DNA of 64,000 nt from Closterium sp. Naga37s-1 (Eukaryota > Streptophyta > Zygnematophyceae > Desmidiales > Closteriaceae): the NCBI GenBank assembly GCA_947471745.1, contig CANJKZ010000724.1, forward strand, positions 3,391,501 to 3,455,500, given 5' to 3'. The notes below the pieces were generated by a model. The model ran no database searches and was not told the DNA's origin. It saw only the letters and a program-made list of their open reading frames with translations. How positions within the stretch are numbered: the first letter of the stretch is position 1; every line of letters starts with the position of its first letter. A program made the translations under genes and the position numbers. Shown here piece by piece: positions 1 to 10,112 of the stretch.

Positions 1-5
1 CGCAG

Positions 6-3000
6 GTGCTCTCCCCCAGGGCGCGGCCTCGCCCTGCACTGCACACGTGCGCAGCGGCGCCCCACACGGCCCTGTATGCAGCACTGCCCCGCACCACGGG
101 TGCCACGCCCAGCAGCAGAGGTGGCACAGCAGTGGGGGAGGAGGCGCAGCGGGCAGTTGGTCGTACTGGCGATGCGCTGTGCGTGGCAGCGCCACAGCCC
201 CACGCGCCTGCACCTGCTGCCACTGCTGCCGCACTGGCTGTGCCTGTGCGGTGTGCAACAGCAGGTGTGGTGGTGGATGGCGAGAAACGCCCCAGCGGTT
301 GTGTGGGCGCAGGTGGTGCGGCGCTGCAGTGCACGGGACAGGCGGGTGCGGCAGGCACGAGGGCGAGCGAGCGCGTGTGGGTGCAGCAGTGGGGGCAGGC
401 AGAGGGGCATGTGGCGCCCCAGGTGCTGGGGGGAGGCGCACTCGTGAAGGTGGGCAGCGCAGGGGGCTTTGCCACGCGGTACCTCTCGCACCCTCTGCAC
501 GGCAGCAGCGCAGTGCAGGGAAGTCTGGCCGCACTGGAGCGCTACCCTGGGGGGGCTGCTGCCGGACATGGGTTGGCGGATCCAGGCGCTGCGTGGAGGG
601 AAGGGGCGGATGGCGGGTGGAGGGTTAGGGTCGATAGGCATGGTGGCAAGCGCAAGGAGAGAGAGGGAGTGGAGGTAGAGGGCGTGGGGTGGGGGGAAAG
701 AGGGGCAGAAGGGGCATGTCATGAGGAAAGGGCGGGGATGGTGGAGAGGTGCAGCGCAGGGAGGGAGATGATGTGTGCTGCAGGCGGTGGCATTGCTCGC
801 ATGCAGCATCGCAGCATGGCACACGCTGCTGCTGCTGCTGCTGATCATTCGCAGGAAGGCATGGAGGGTGGGGGTGCTGGTGGCGGGCGTGGTGAGTGTG
901 GTGGCACGCCAGGGTGCGGGACATGTGAGGTGGATCAGGGAGGGCAGGGGCAGGTGAGGGAGCAGCATGAGGTGGTGCGAGGGCAAGGGGAGGTGGCAGC
1001 AGCTGAGGCAGCAGAGGAGGCAGCAGAGGAGAGCATTCTGGTGCAGCTGTTGAAGAAGCAGCTGCTCTCACTGGCTGAAGCCATTGCCACGCATGATGAT
1101 GTGAGCCACCCGCACCCCTACCTGCTCTCACCACATGTGCTCTCATCGCCCCTTACCTTCCTTGTTTCCAGCATCTCCCTGCCCCCTCCTTCTAATTCTC
1201 TTCCCTCCTCCCGCTACCCATCCGCGCTGCCGTTGCTGCGTGGGTGCAGATGCGGGCGCGCTTCCTGCTGCAGCACCTGTGGCAGGAGGTGGACCCCGTG
1301 GGCTCGCCCATGCAGCGCACCGCCTTCTACTTCGTGCGTGCTCTCTCCGCCAGAGCCACCGCCACCGCACACCTGCTGCACACGCCCTCCATGCCGCAGG
1401 TGGGTGCGTGCCGCAGGTGGGTGCGTGCCGCAGGTGGGTGCGTGCTGCAGGTGGGTGCGTGCCGCAGGTGGGTGCGTGCCGCAGGTGGGTGCGTGCCGCA
1501 GGTGGGTGCGTGCCGCAGGTGGGTGCGTGCTGCAGGTGGGTGCGTGCTGCAGGTGGGTGCGTGCTGCAGGTGGGTGCGTGCACGCACAGGGCGTCGTCTC
1601 TCACTCGTCCACAAGCAGCTTGGTCTGCCAACCCCCTGGCTGCGTGCACTGCACTGCACACTTTCGCCCTGCTTGCCCGCCCCCACTCTGTGCTGCATGG
1701 CATGGCCGCTGCTGCATGCTGCTGCTGGACGCCCAACAATGTCGTGCCATTCCTCCCCGCCTCACCTCGCACGCTGCGCGCCTCACATGTGAGCACTGGG
1801 ATCCCTCTCGTGCACACATTGTCTCCTGTGCCATGCGTCTCTCTCTTCCCGGACTGTCTTGTCCCTCTTCTCATCGTCCACGCCCCTCCCTGCCGTGTCC
1901 CTCTTCTTGTCCCTGTGCATGTTGTGCGGCGTGCAGGAGGTGGATAACGCCCTGGCGTCTGTGCTCGCAGCCGCGCCCCTGCGCCACTTCCTCTCCTGCT
2001 CCGCCACCCATGCCCTGCACCTCGCCCTCATGCCCGCCCTCACACACCCCCATGCGCACCCACACGCCTCCACTGCCCACCACGCTGCCCGTGCTGCTGC
2101 CGCTGACAGTGTGGGAACGGGAATGGCAGTGAGTGAAGGACAGCGGCGTGTGGAGAGAGAAGGAACAGTGAAGGGGATGGCGTTGCAGCAGGAGCAGGAG
2201 AGGCAGGGGAGCAGCACGGAGGAGGGCGAGGAGAGACCTGCGGAGCAGCAGGAAGCAGAGAGGTGTTGGGAGGAGGGAAGGGCGAAAACTGTTGGTGAGG
2301 ATGAGGAAGGTGAGGGAACAGAGAGGGAGGGGAGTATTTTCAGGGATGAAGGCAGTGCGAGGGGCCGTGGAGGAAGCAGCTTGTGTGGCACGGAGAAGCT
2401 GGGCGGTGGAGCAACTGATCCGTGCGTGGCATGTGTGCGTGACCCAGCATCCCATGCAAATGAGAAGCACACGAGCGTGCACCCGCCGTCGCCACGTGCG
2501 TTGTGTGCCCCCCTGGCAGTGCACGTGGTGGACCTGGGCCAGCACCATGCTGCGCACTGCCACGCCCTTCTCGCCGCGCTCACTGCATGTGCGCCGCAGC
2601 ACCGCCCCGTGTCACTGCGCCTCACTCTCGTGCACCTGCTCCATGCCCACCCCGCCTCGCCCTGCACACCCCCCTTGCTGCCTTCACACCACGGCAGCAG
2701 CGCTGACACGGACTCACCTGCATGTGCGGGCCTTGCTGCTGCTGCACCAGCTGCACCTGCCACGTCCTGTGCGGAACACGTTTACGCGCTTGCCTCCCGC
2801 GCTGCCGTACCACCTGCGGCTCACGACACTGAAGGCGTGGCCCCCAGCCTCGCTGGCACCGACTGTGCTGCAGTGGATGCTGCATGGGGGCCCGTGCCTG
2901 GTGGGGCTGCACAGCCCATGCTGCCTGCACGCGCACCACCCAGTAACCCTGATGCTGCTGCTCTGCCTGGTGCTGGCGACCAAGGCGCAGACGGTGCTGC

Positions 3001-4406
3001 AGTGCATGCAAGCAGATTGCCACCTGGCACGCATGGGCTTGGCATGGCAGCAGGTCACAGTGAGGCGGGCAGGTTGGATGACTGCAGCAGTGCACAGGGA
3101 CAGCACACGGATACTCATTCCCTACAGCCCTCACCACCACTTCAAGGCTCACCTCCCACGCCACGTAGCACTGCCCCTGCTGCTGCCACTGCAGCTGCAG
3201 CACCACAGTGCTGCGTGCTGCCTGCACCTGCTTATGCTGCTCCTACTCCTGCGCTCCATCCACCTTCCTCTGTGCACCTGCCACACACACCTGCACCCTC
3301 CCCCGCACTCTCTCACCCCACTCAGGCTGCATCGCTGCTGGTGCAGCAGGTGCAGGAGGTGGCACGTGGGTTAGGCATGCATGTGAGCGTGCGTGCAGTG
3401 CAGGTGGGCATGCAGGGGGTGACACGCGAGGCGCTGGGCGTGCAGGAGGGGGAGGTGCTGCTGGTGCGAGCCGCCCTGCTGCTGCAGCAGCTGTGCGATG
3501 CCTCTGTCATCCGAGCCAACCCCCGCGACTCGCTGCTTCAGGTGCACCCTCTCGCGCCTTCCTCCCCTGCTGTAGTTCCACAGTAGGGGAGGTAGATGCG
3601 TGCATAAAGGTGCTTGGGGTGATCCGGTAACATATGGCAGCGACCAGATTCGTTCTTTATGTTTTCTCCCCTGCACAATCCATTCATATCCCGTGTCAAT
3701 GCTTGGTGGGTGGATGACAGCTGTGGCTGTGCACTCTCCCATTCTGAGATATACATCTTGCTGCATCTGCATATTCGTGTGGCATGTGCATGTTGCATGT
3801 GGCATGTGGCATGTGGCATGTGGCGTGTGGTGTGTGGCATTTGGCATGTGACATGTGACGTCTGGCGTGTAGCATGTGGCGTGTGGCGTGTGGCTTGTGG
3901 CGTGTGGCGTGTGGCGTGTGGCACATGTGCAGGCCATCCACGCGCTACGGCCACTACTGGTGACAGTGACGGAGCAGGAGGTGGGGCTCAACTCGCCCTT
4001 CTTCCTCAGCCGCTTCCGAGAGGCCCTGGAGCACTACTCAGCATGGTTTGACTGCCTGCACGCGCCCACCTGCCCGGCGTCACAGGCACAGCGCGGGGTG
4101 CTGGAGGCGCAGGTGCTGGGGGCGGGCATCAGCAACATTGTGGCCAGCGAGGGCATCCATCGCCGCATGCGCCCCGAGCACCTGCACGCCTGGCACACGC
4201 GTGCCATGCGCCTGGGCTTTGATGTGGTGCCCATCAGTGGGGATGTTCTCAAACCCATGGCAACTGCCATGGACACCAGCAGCGAGGGCCTTGAAGTCCA
4301 AATGAGGCAAGGCGCAGCGGTGCTCGTGTGGAAGGGCTGTCCCTTGCTCTCAACGTTTGTCTTAAAGCCAAGTGAGGGAGCAACTGCATCTTCTACCGGT
4401 ACATGA
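6..4406 (+). CDS. GRAS-domain transcriptional regulator, four exons, 5' end uncertain
   Basis: GRAS proteins are plant nuclear regulators (DELLA, SCR and SHR relatives). Exons inferred from GT-AG sites with the frame kept: ?-1100, 1250-1399, 1937-3541, 3933-4406; all three introns are phase 0. The first leucine-rich region shows LVQLLKKQLLSLAEAI (exon 1) and GSPMQRTAFYFVRALSARA (exon 2). The VHIID motif is VHVVDLG at 2519-2539. The second leucine-rich region begins LLVQQVQEVARGLG near 3335 and ends NPRDSLLQ at the exon 3 end. Exon 4 holds the PFYRE-like LLVTVTEQEVGLNSPFFLSRF and a C-terminal SAW-like segment VLVWKGCPLLS, then TGA at 4404. The N-terminal part of exon 1 is low-complexity and the true start may lie left of the window. 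Exon 3 carries long Ala/Pro/His-rich inserts between motifs, which is atypical; part of this could be unrecognised intron. Family confident, exon detail moderate. Confidence 0.8.
1394..1586 (+). repeat. 17-bp minisatellite inside GRAS intron 2
   Basis: About eleven head-to-tail copies of a unit close to GTGGGTGCGTGCCGCAG. The array begins exactly at the exon 2 donor (CCGCAG|GTGGGT at 1399/1400). Each unit carries a donor-like GTGGGT and an acceptor-like GCCGCAG or GCTGCAG, so the array looks like tandem duplication of the exon-intron junction. Confidence 0.85.
3778..3932 (+). repeat. 7-bp minisatellite at the end of GRAS intron 3
   Basis: A run of about twenty copies of TGGCATG/TGGCGTG variants fills the 3' third of the inferred intron 3542-3932 and runs into the acceptor GCACATGTGCAG. 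It replaces any ordinary polypyrimidine tract. Confidence 0.85.
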
Positions 4407-4837
4407 CTACATAGGAAGAAATATTTGTACAGAAAGAACATGCTTTGTTATCTAGCCTTCAAGGCTTAGAGCGTCGGTACATGCCCCCAGATGTCAGCGT
4501 AGTAATGCTGATTCTGGGCTGATTTTATCAGAGTAACTACCCTGATTTCAGGGTGATTTCAGACTAGTCACCTGGTGGTCCCTGCAATTTCAGAATTTAG
4601 GACTTGTGAACACTGATCCATTCAGTCAGACTACCGGTAATGCTCTAGCGAACTCTGAAATTTTGCATAAAGGCTCAGAGTAGTGTTCTTATTGATTCTG
4701 TCAATGCAGAGTACGCCTGAATGCGACGGTATCGGGACGAAGGTTCCTGGAAACTTCGTCTAGATAACCCCCCATGTGCGTAATAATGATTTCAGTTCCA
4801 CTCATGTGAGGGACCCCTTTCACGCGCAGAAGTGACG
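4407..4837. other. Spacer between GRAS gene and MITE
   Basis: AT-richer sequence with no convincing ORF or RNA gene. It presumably contains the GRAS 3' untranslated region; no clear polyadenylation signal was recognised. Confidence 0.5.
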
Positions 4838-5295
4838 TACCGTAATTACCCGGGTAATGGACCCCCCAAAATTATAGACCCCCGGGTCGTTAAATGGGAG
4901 GGGGTCTAATGCTATATGCACTTTCGTAATAAACCACCTTTCGAGAAATGTATCCCATATTAGACCCCCCTAGCCAATTTCGGGACAAACTGTAGCGAGG
5001 AACTGGTCAAGTTGTGCAAAAATGTGTTGATTGGAGCATATTGACCATGCGTCAGTCGCGCGTCAGTCGCGCGTCAGACCCGCGTCAGACCCGCGTCAGA
5101 CGCATGGTCAAAATTTCGCTGACTCAATAGAAGGTGATGGCTTTTGATGCCGTAACACTAGGGTGTTTGAAAAAAAAATGCATATAGCATTAGACCCCGG
5201 GTCTATTGCATTTACACCCAGCTAATGGCCCCACCCCCCTTTTTTTTCCGGGGTAGGATTAGACCCCCGGGTCTATTACCCGGGTAAATACGGTA
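4838..5295. mobile_element. MITE with long terminal inverted repeats and TA target duplication
   Basis: The left end TACCGTAATTACCCGGGTAA is matched in inverse orientation by the right end TTACCCGGGTAAATACGGTA. Inverted similarity continues inward on both sides (4877-4920 against 5179-5210, including GCATATAGCATTAGACCCC). The outermost TA on both sides can be read as the target duplication, as for Tc1/mariner-type (Stowaway-like) MITEs. No transposase lies inside, so it would be non-autonomous. The superfamily is inferred only from the TA flank. Confidence 0.7.
5041..5111. repeat. 13-bp inverted repeat enclosing a CGCGTCAG tandem array
   Basis: TTGACCATGCGTC (5041-5053) is exactly inverted as GACGCATGGTCAA (5099-5111). 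Between them are about five copies of a 10-bp unit (GCGCGTCAGW/GCGTCAGACCC type). The structure sits in the middle of the MITE and could fold as a hairpin with a repetitive loop. Confidence 0.85.
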
Positions 5296-5540
5296 ATACG
5301 GACAAGTAACCCAACACCACGCTGTACAGCACAGCTGTCAAAAGGGACAACCCAACCAGACAATAATGTTTTGCTGCCACACCCACCGCACAATGCACAG
5401 CATGCCTCTTTCATTGGCCAGTTAGGCATCTTGACAGTCAACGCTGGCAGTCAGGCAGTCGTTCAATTATTCGGCCTTGCATCAAAGGCCGAATTCATTG
5501 ACGACTCGAGTCATCAAATTCGTGGTGTCGCAGAGGTTTC

Positions 5541-5993
5541 TTGATGACCCCGCCATCTCCAATAATATCTTTCTTCCCCCTGCCCCCAGCCAGGCTCGTG
5601 GTAGTGCTGCTGTTAATTTCATTTGGTCTGTTCGTTCTCGCACTGCCTCTCGCTCCACCTCTTTTCTATCTCGCCGCCATGGAAGGTCTGCCGGCAGACG
5701 ATGCTTCTCCTCAGGGTGGCCCAGATGAGCCACCTTTACCGGCGAAACACACGGAGCCTACCCTGCCGGAGAAAGCTTCAAATGCCCCCCGCTCTGGGCT
5801 CGATTTTCTTAGAACTAGCGGTGCTCCAGTAACACCCGATCCTCCAAGGTCTAGCGTTCATGACTCTGCAGCTAGAGGAACCTCCACCCCATCTGACTCT
5901 CCCCGTCCCGCCGCCTTCACTCTACCCCCGGCTGTTGCTTCTTGCAGTAAGGACCCCCACCGCCCTCGCCTAGTCCCACTCCGAGCACCATGA
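5541..5993 (+). CDS. Pro/Ser-rich ORF upstream of the hAT gene, possible N-terminal exon
   Basis: A 150-codon ORF with a hydrophobic start (residues about 18-45, mainly L, V, F and A) followed by a Pro/Ser/Thr-rich stretch from AMEGLPADDASPQGG onward. The Met at 5680 fits the start of a disordered N-terminal tail of a transposase gene better than the first Met does. Reading-frame continuity to the zinc-finger-like exon at 6196 was not established. No family recognised; it may be non-coding. Confidence 0.3.
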   Translation: MMTPPSPIISFFPLPPARLVVVLLLISFGLFVLALPLAPPLFYLAAMEGLPADDASPQGGPDEPPLPAKHTEPTLPEKASNAPRSGLDFLRTSGAPVTPDPPRSSVHDSAARGTSTPSDSPRPAAFTLPPAVASCSKDPHRPRLVPLRAP

Positions 5994-6195
5994 AAGTGTC
6001 CCTTGGTCCTCCGTCGGCTTCTTCCACTCCCAAGCGAGCGCGATCTGGGAAGTGGGCGCATAGTACCCTGGTCGCCGGAGGCCGGCGTATTCCACCGCCT
6101 GACAATCCGGCTGATCCACCACCCGATGTCGCTTAGATCCCGGAGGAAGGTGATATCCCTGTCCGCGCGGACACGGCTCGCCCGCACTCACCAAG

Positions 6196-8819
6196 ATGCA
6201 GCTAAGAGAGCAGATGTACCTTGAGGCGAGTATTAACTACGAGACGAAGTGGTCGCGCCAGTTTTCGTGGCTGGTGTTTGGGAAAACCAAGGACGGATTT
6301 CCCTATGTGAAGTGCAATCTACATGTCGTATGGGAAGGAAAACACGAGGTATGCCAGGCAAGGTGATCACGGAGGCCGTGACTTGCACACGCAGTCGTTT
6401 AGGGCGCACGAGCACACGGACGCTCACATGGCGACGGTGGACCGGCAGATGAAGATTGTGCAGGGCATCCGCGAGGGGCAGCAGGTGATTTCTGATTTCA
6501 TCAACACGGACATCGAGGGGCGGCGCGCGACTCAACTCATGCGGTCGGTTCAATTTCTGTGCCAGTGCGACGCGCCGATCAGCATGTCCCCAAAGTTGAT
6601 GCGTCATCTTGCGGAGCAAGACACGCCCGACATTCTGCGGCAATCCTACAGGGTCTATCTGACACTGTATGTCGTTGTTTCGGTGTGGGGCTTTGTTACG
6701 TTTGTTGTGTTAAAATGTTAGCTTATCATTTGGTTCACTCATGTGCAGGTATGGCTTCCAGCAAATGGTTCACATCATCAGTACCTACCTCACGCGGGTG
6801 TGACCACATCCTATCTTCTCCCTTCCTTGGTATCAGCTGCGATGAGAGCACCGACCGAACGCGAGGAAAACACATGATTGTGTACCTGACCTTTTTGAAG
6901 AATCGGCAAGTCACATGCGAGTTCTTCACCTTGCTGACGGTTGAGAGTTGTGATGCAGGGTCTCTGTTCGAGGTGCTTTTGAACCATCTCCGCTCCTCAG
7001 CGGTTGATGTGTCCAAGATCGTTGGCATCAGCACGGACGGGGCGTCGGTCATGATGGGGAAGGGTAACGGATTGGTGGTGCGTCTTTGGGAACACGTCCC
7101 GCACCCTTTTTCCTGTCACTGCATCGCCCACTGGTATGTTTGCAAGTTTTTTTACATACCCATGTACGTGTGTTTTGTTATAATCACACTTGTTGTTTTA
7201 TGTCCTCTGCGTCGCGTCCTACAAAGAGGCTCTGGCTGTGAAGGACGCTGCTGAGTCCAATCTGGACCTTGAAATGGTCGACAAGATGGTGCGCACTGTG
7301 GCTGCGCTGCTCGGGGCATCAAGCGTCTAGAGTCAACGCTTCAAATACTTGCAGCGAGTGATTTACAACATGAACCTTGAAGTCCATGGAATCCACACGG
7401 TTCGGTGGCTGTCACGAGGGGACGGGGTTCGTTGGCTATGCAAGGTCCTTCGCACTTGCATCGTGCTGCTCTGGGAGCACAACCACACGGCCTACAAGAT
7501 TGTGACGCGCTACAAGTTCCAGTTCTGCCTGTTTTTCCTCGTCGACATGAACGACCTCAACTGCTGCTTCTAGAGGTGTGACGTGAGTTTTTTTACCAGT
7601 GTGCGATGGCATGTGATTATGAATCTATTTTTTTTTTTTTCTACTGGTAACCGTATATCCTGTTCTCAATGTCTGCACGGTGACAGCTGGATGTGACAGA
7701 GATTGCGAAGACCGTTGAGTCCACCACGAGGGATCTGACAGATCGTTACTTGACGACCGACAAGCTGTTCGGAGGAGAGGGCAAAAGCTGGTTGGTCAAC
7801 TTTCTCAAGCTCCACAAGGAGGGTGGAGGCAAGCAGGTCTAGGTGCGAGGCGTGGACGGGGAGGGACGCCCAATCAACCACCTCTACACCATGCATGAGA
7901 GGAAGCTCAAGGGGCACAAGCAGGGAAGCACCTACGCCGATTGCGTGAAGCTATGCCACAGATTCGTCCGGGATTGCGTGGACAACCTCAATGACTGTCT
8001 GGATGACGTGGGGAAGCTGGGGCCGACGAAGCTGTTCCAGGCGGGAAAGTGGCCGAAGATCAAGGCTCAGCGAGAGAAGAAGTGCCGTGAGTGGCTGCAG
8101 GGATGCAACAAGCTTTTCCGCAACAAGCTGCCGGGATTCAACCTCAAGGCAGCAGAGAGGGAGCTCCCGACGTTCTGTGCGATCATGGAGACACTCCACG
8201 AGCAGAAGAGCTTCTCGCAGGGGCTGACCAACTTTCTCGGGAATGCAGACTCGAAGAGGTAGCATTCTGCACGGGCCACTACTGGTTCCGATTGTTAGTT
8301 CGCATGATTAACGTTTGTTCTTGTTGTGTGCTTGAATGTGCTTGGCAGGAGAAGGCCCAACCTCATCCTTCTAAGGCAAGCGCTCTCTGTGCTCCCCCTC
8401 TCAACCGTGGAGTGCAAGAGGGGTTTCTCCAGGCAAAACGTCATCAAGTCGTGGGTGCGAGGAGCGCTCTGCAACGCGTGGCTTGGGGAGTTGATGCAGA
8501 TCAACTCCTGAAGTATGAGATCGTCTGGTCGGAAGCACTAGAGGTCTAGAGGTCCATGCGGAGGAGGCGCCCTGCGAAGAGCCTGAAGCTGGCTGTGGTA
8601 GAGAGTGGCAGGAAGGGGACGCAGAAGGAGGGTGAAGACGTGGCTGCTGGAACAGCCGGGTAGAACGAGGATGAGGGGGAGGAGGAGGAGGATGAAGTGG
8701 AACAGGACTTGGGCGACGATCAGGAGCTCGTGGGGGAGGAGGAGGAGGAGGACAACCCCTTCTTGTCAGATGATAAGGATTTAGAGGAGGTGTCCCACAT
8801 CGACAAGCCCGTGCACTAG
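6196..8819 (+). pseudogene. hAT-superfamily transposase gene, intron-containing and broken by TAG codons
   Basis: Order of recognised parts: zinc-finger-like N terminus (KWSRQFSWLVFGKTKDGFPY at about 6229, then HEHTDAHM after a frame change near 6360); the DUF659/hAT core with GISCDESTDRTRGKH (about 6830), the acidic motif GISTDGASVMMGKGNGL (about 7025) and CHCIAH (about 7115); and the C-terminal hAT dimerisation segment LPLSTVECKRGFSRQN (about 8390-8440). A very acidic tail follows (about 8660-8810). Probable GT-AG introns lie near 6667-6748, 7134-7228, 7583-7686 and 8259-8348. In-frame TAG codons occur at 7328, 7571, 7840, 8547 and 8661, plus at least one frame change near 6790, so it is inactive under the standard code. 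It resembles the ZNF862-like subgroup of hAT genes. Terminal inverted repeats and the 8-bp duplication were not located. Confidence 0.75.
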
Positions 8820-9560
8820 ATAGTGTAGGAAATTTCCAGCATAATGTATAAGTGTAAAGCGTAGTGCGCATTTTAAAGCAACCCTGATCTCATGCAGTGA
8901 ACCCTGACGAATCAGAGTAAGACTATGTTGAACGCTGTCCTATCAGAGTAGCTACCTTGTAGAAAATGTGACCTCATAATACAGGGGGAAAAATCTCCCC
9001 CGAATCAGGGAGGTCCAAAATGAAACGTCAGCCCTGATTCTGCGTATGTCCGTATGACTTCTTGTAGCTACTTCGGCCTGTCGAACTTATAGCAAGATTG
9101 CAGCCTGAAATGGGATATAAGTGGTATACATAATCTACCTGTAATTACTCTTGTAAGCGGGGAAAAAAAAAAAAAAAAACAAGAGGCGACGAAATCGTCT
9201 TATGGTTGCGAAGCTTTTAGCATAACTACATCATCTATGTGCAGCGTCGAATAGTATAAAACTCTACTGTAGTCCTTGCTATATGAATGAGTATGTTGAA
9301 TTGTGTGTTGACATTTGCAAGATTCGAACCTGAAGCCTTTCACACCCCTGTTCGATTTCTACCATTCTTTTTTTACAAAGTTTATATGTACAATATGTAC
9401 AATGTTATGACTTACTAGCTAGGATGCAAACGGAAAGGAAAGGCATGTGAGTTTGAGAAGCACAAGAGTACGGTTTCACATGAAAGCTAACAGTAGAGGC
9501 GATCATGCTCTTTGGAAAACGAACCCAACGCTATACCCCACTAGAATTCGACCGACCCCC
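8820..9560. other. Spacer between hAT gene and LINE 3' end
   Basis: No gene seen. It contains a long poly-A run at about 9163-9179 and, on the minus strand, GGTTCGAATCT (about 9325-9335), which resembles a polymerase III B box. The part near 9560 is presumably the LINE 3' untranslated region; no poly-A tail in the minus-strand sense was recognised there. Confidence 0.5.
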
Positions 9561-9789
9561 TCATGCCAGGGGATTGAAGAGGTAAGCCAAGTCCGGGACG
9601 TCGTCAGTAAAGGCTGGGAAATCAGAGAAGGAAGGGTCCTCTGTGGTGGTGGAGTCGGAGGTGGACGGGAAAGCTGCTTCTACCCTGTGACAAATAGGTC
9701 TCGCTTGAGAGCGCTGCAGCGCCATCGAAATGCGTAGGAGAAATGAAGTCTCAAATGCTCCTGAAAGTACCGCATCTGCCGCACCACGG
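9561..9789 (-). pseudogene. RLE-type LINE, 3' coding segment
   Basis: C-terminal end of the reverse-transcriptase ORF whose other parts lie at 16748-17342 and 24696-25735. When copia E1 and one copy of CACGG (9785-9789 / 16743-16747) are removed mentally, the frame runs uninterrupted from the 16748 side into this segment and ends at a TGA (9561-9563). The tail is Ser/Thr/Asp-rich and shows no domain I recognise. Confidence 0.75.
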
Positions 9790-9915
9790 TGTGAAAGAAC
9801 GAGGAATGAATGAACTAGCAAGCAGGTGGGTACAAGTAGGAAAACCTAAAAGTGTTGTACCCCATGTTGTCTACCCCACTACAGCCTACACAGACTATAG
9901 CATATGAGTTTGACA
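9790..9915 (-). repeat. E1 3' LTR (126 bp)
   Basis: On the minus strand it begins TGTCAAACTCATATGC and ends CTTTCACA. By eye it is identical to the copy at 16617-16742. Confidence 0.93.
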
Positions 9916-10112
9916 CACCCCCATAGGCAAAGTGGGGGAGAACAAGAGGTCACAAGACCAGTCAAGCAAAGCAGAGCAAGCTCAGGGTGGATCACAACGT
10001 CACCACACATTCCGAGCACAAGTTCAAGGCCAAAAGGCCAGTTCACATGCAAGATCATATATAAAGGTAAACAAGCAAGTGCAGGTATAGAAAGATCACA
10101 GTACAAGCAAGG

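Noticed and set aside
4527..8968. Near-identical 19-mers TATCAGAGTAACTACCCTG (4527) and TATCAGAGTAGCTACCTTG (8950) on either side of the hAT gene
   Set aside because: Direct, not inverted, and similarity does not extend; cannot be hAT termini. Probably a shared short repeat or chance.
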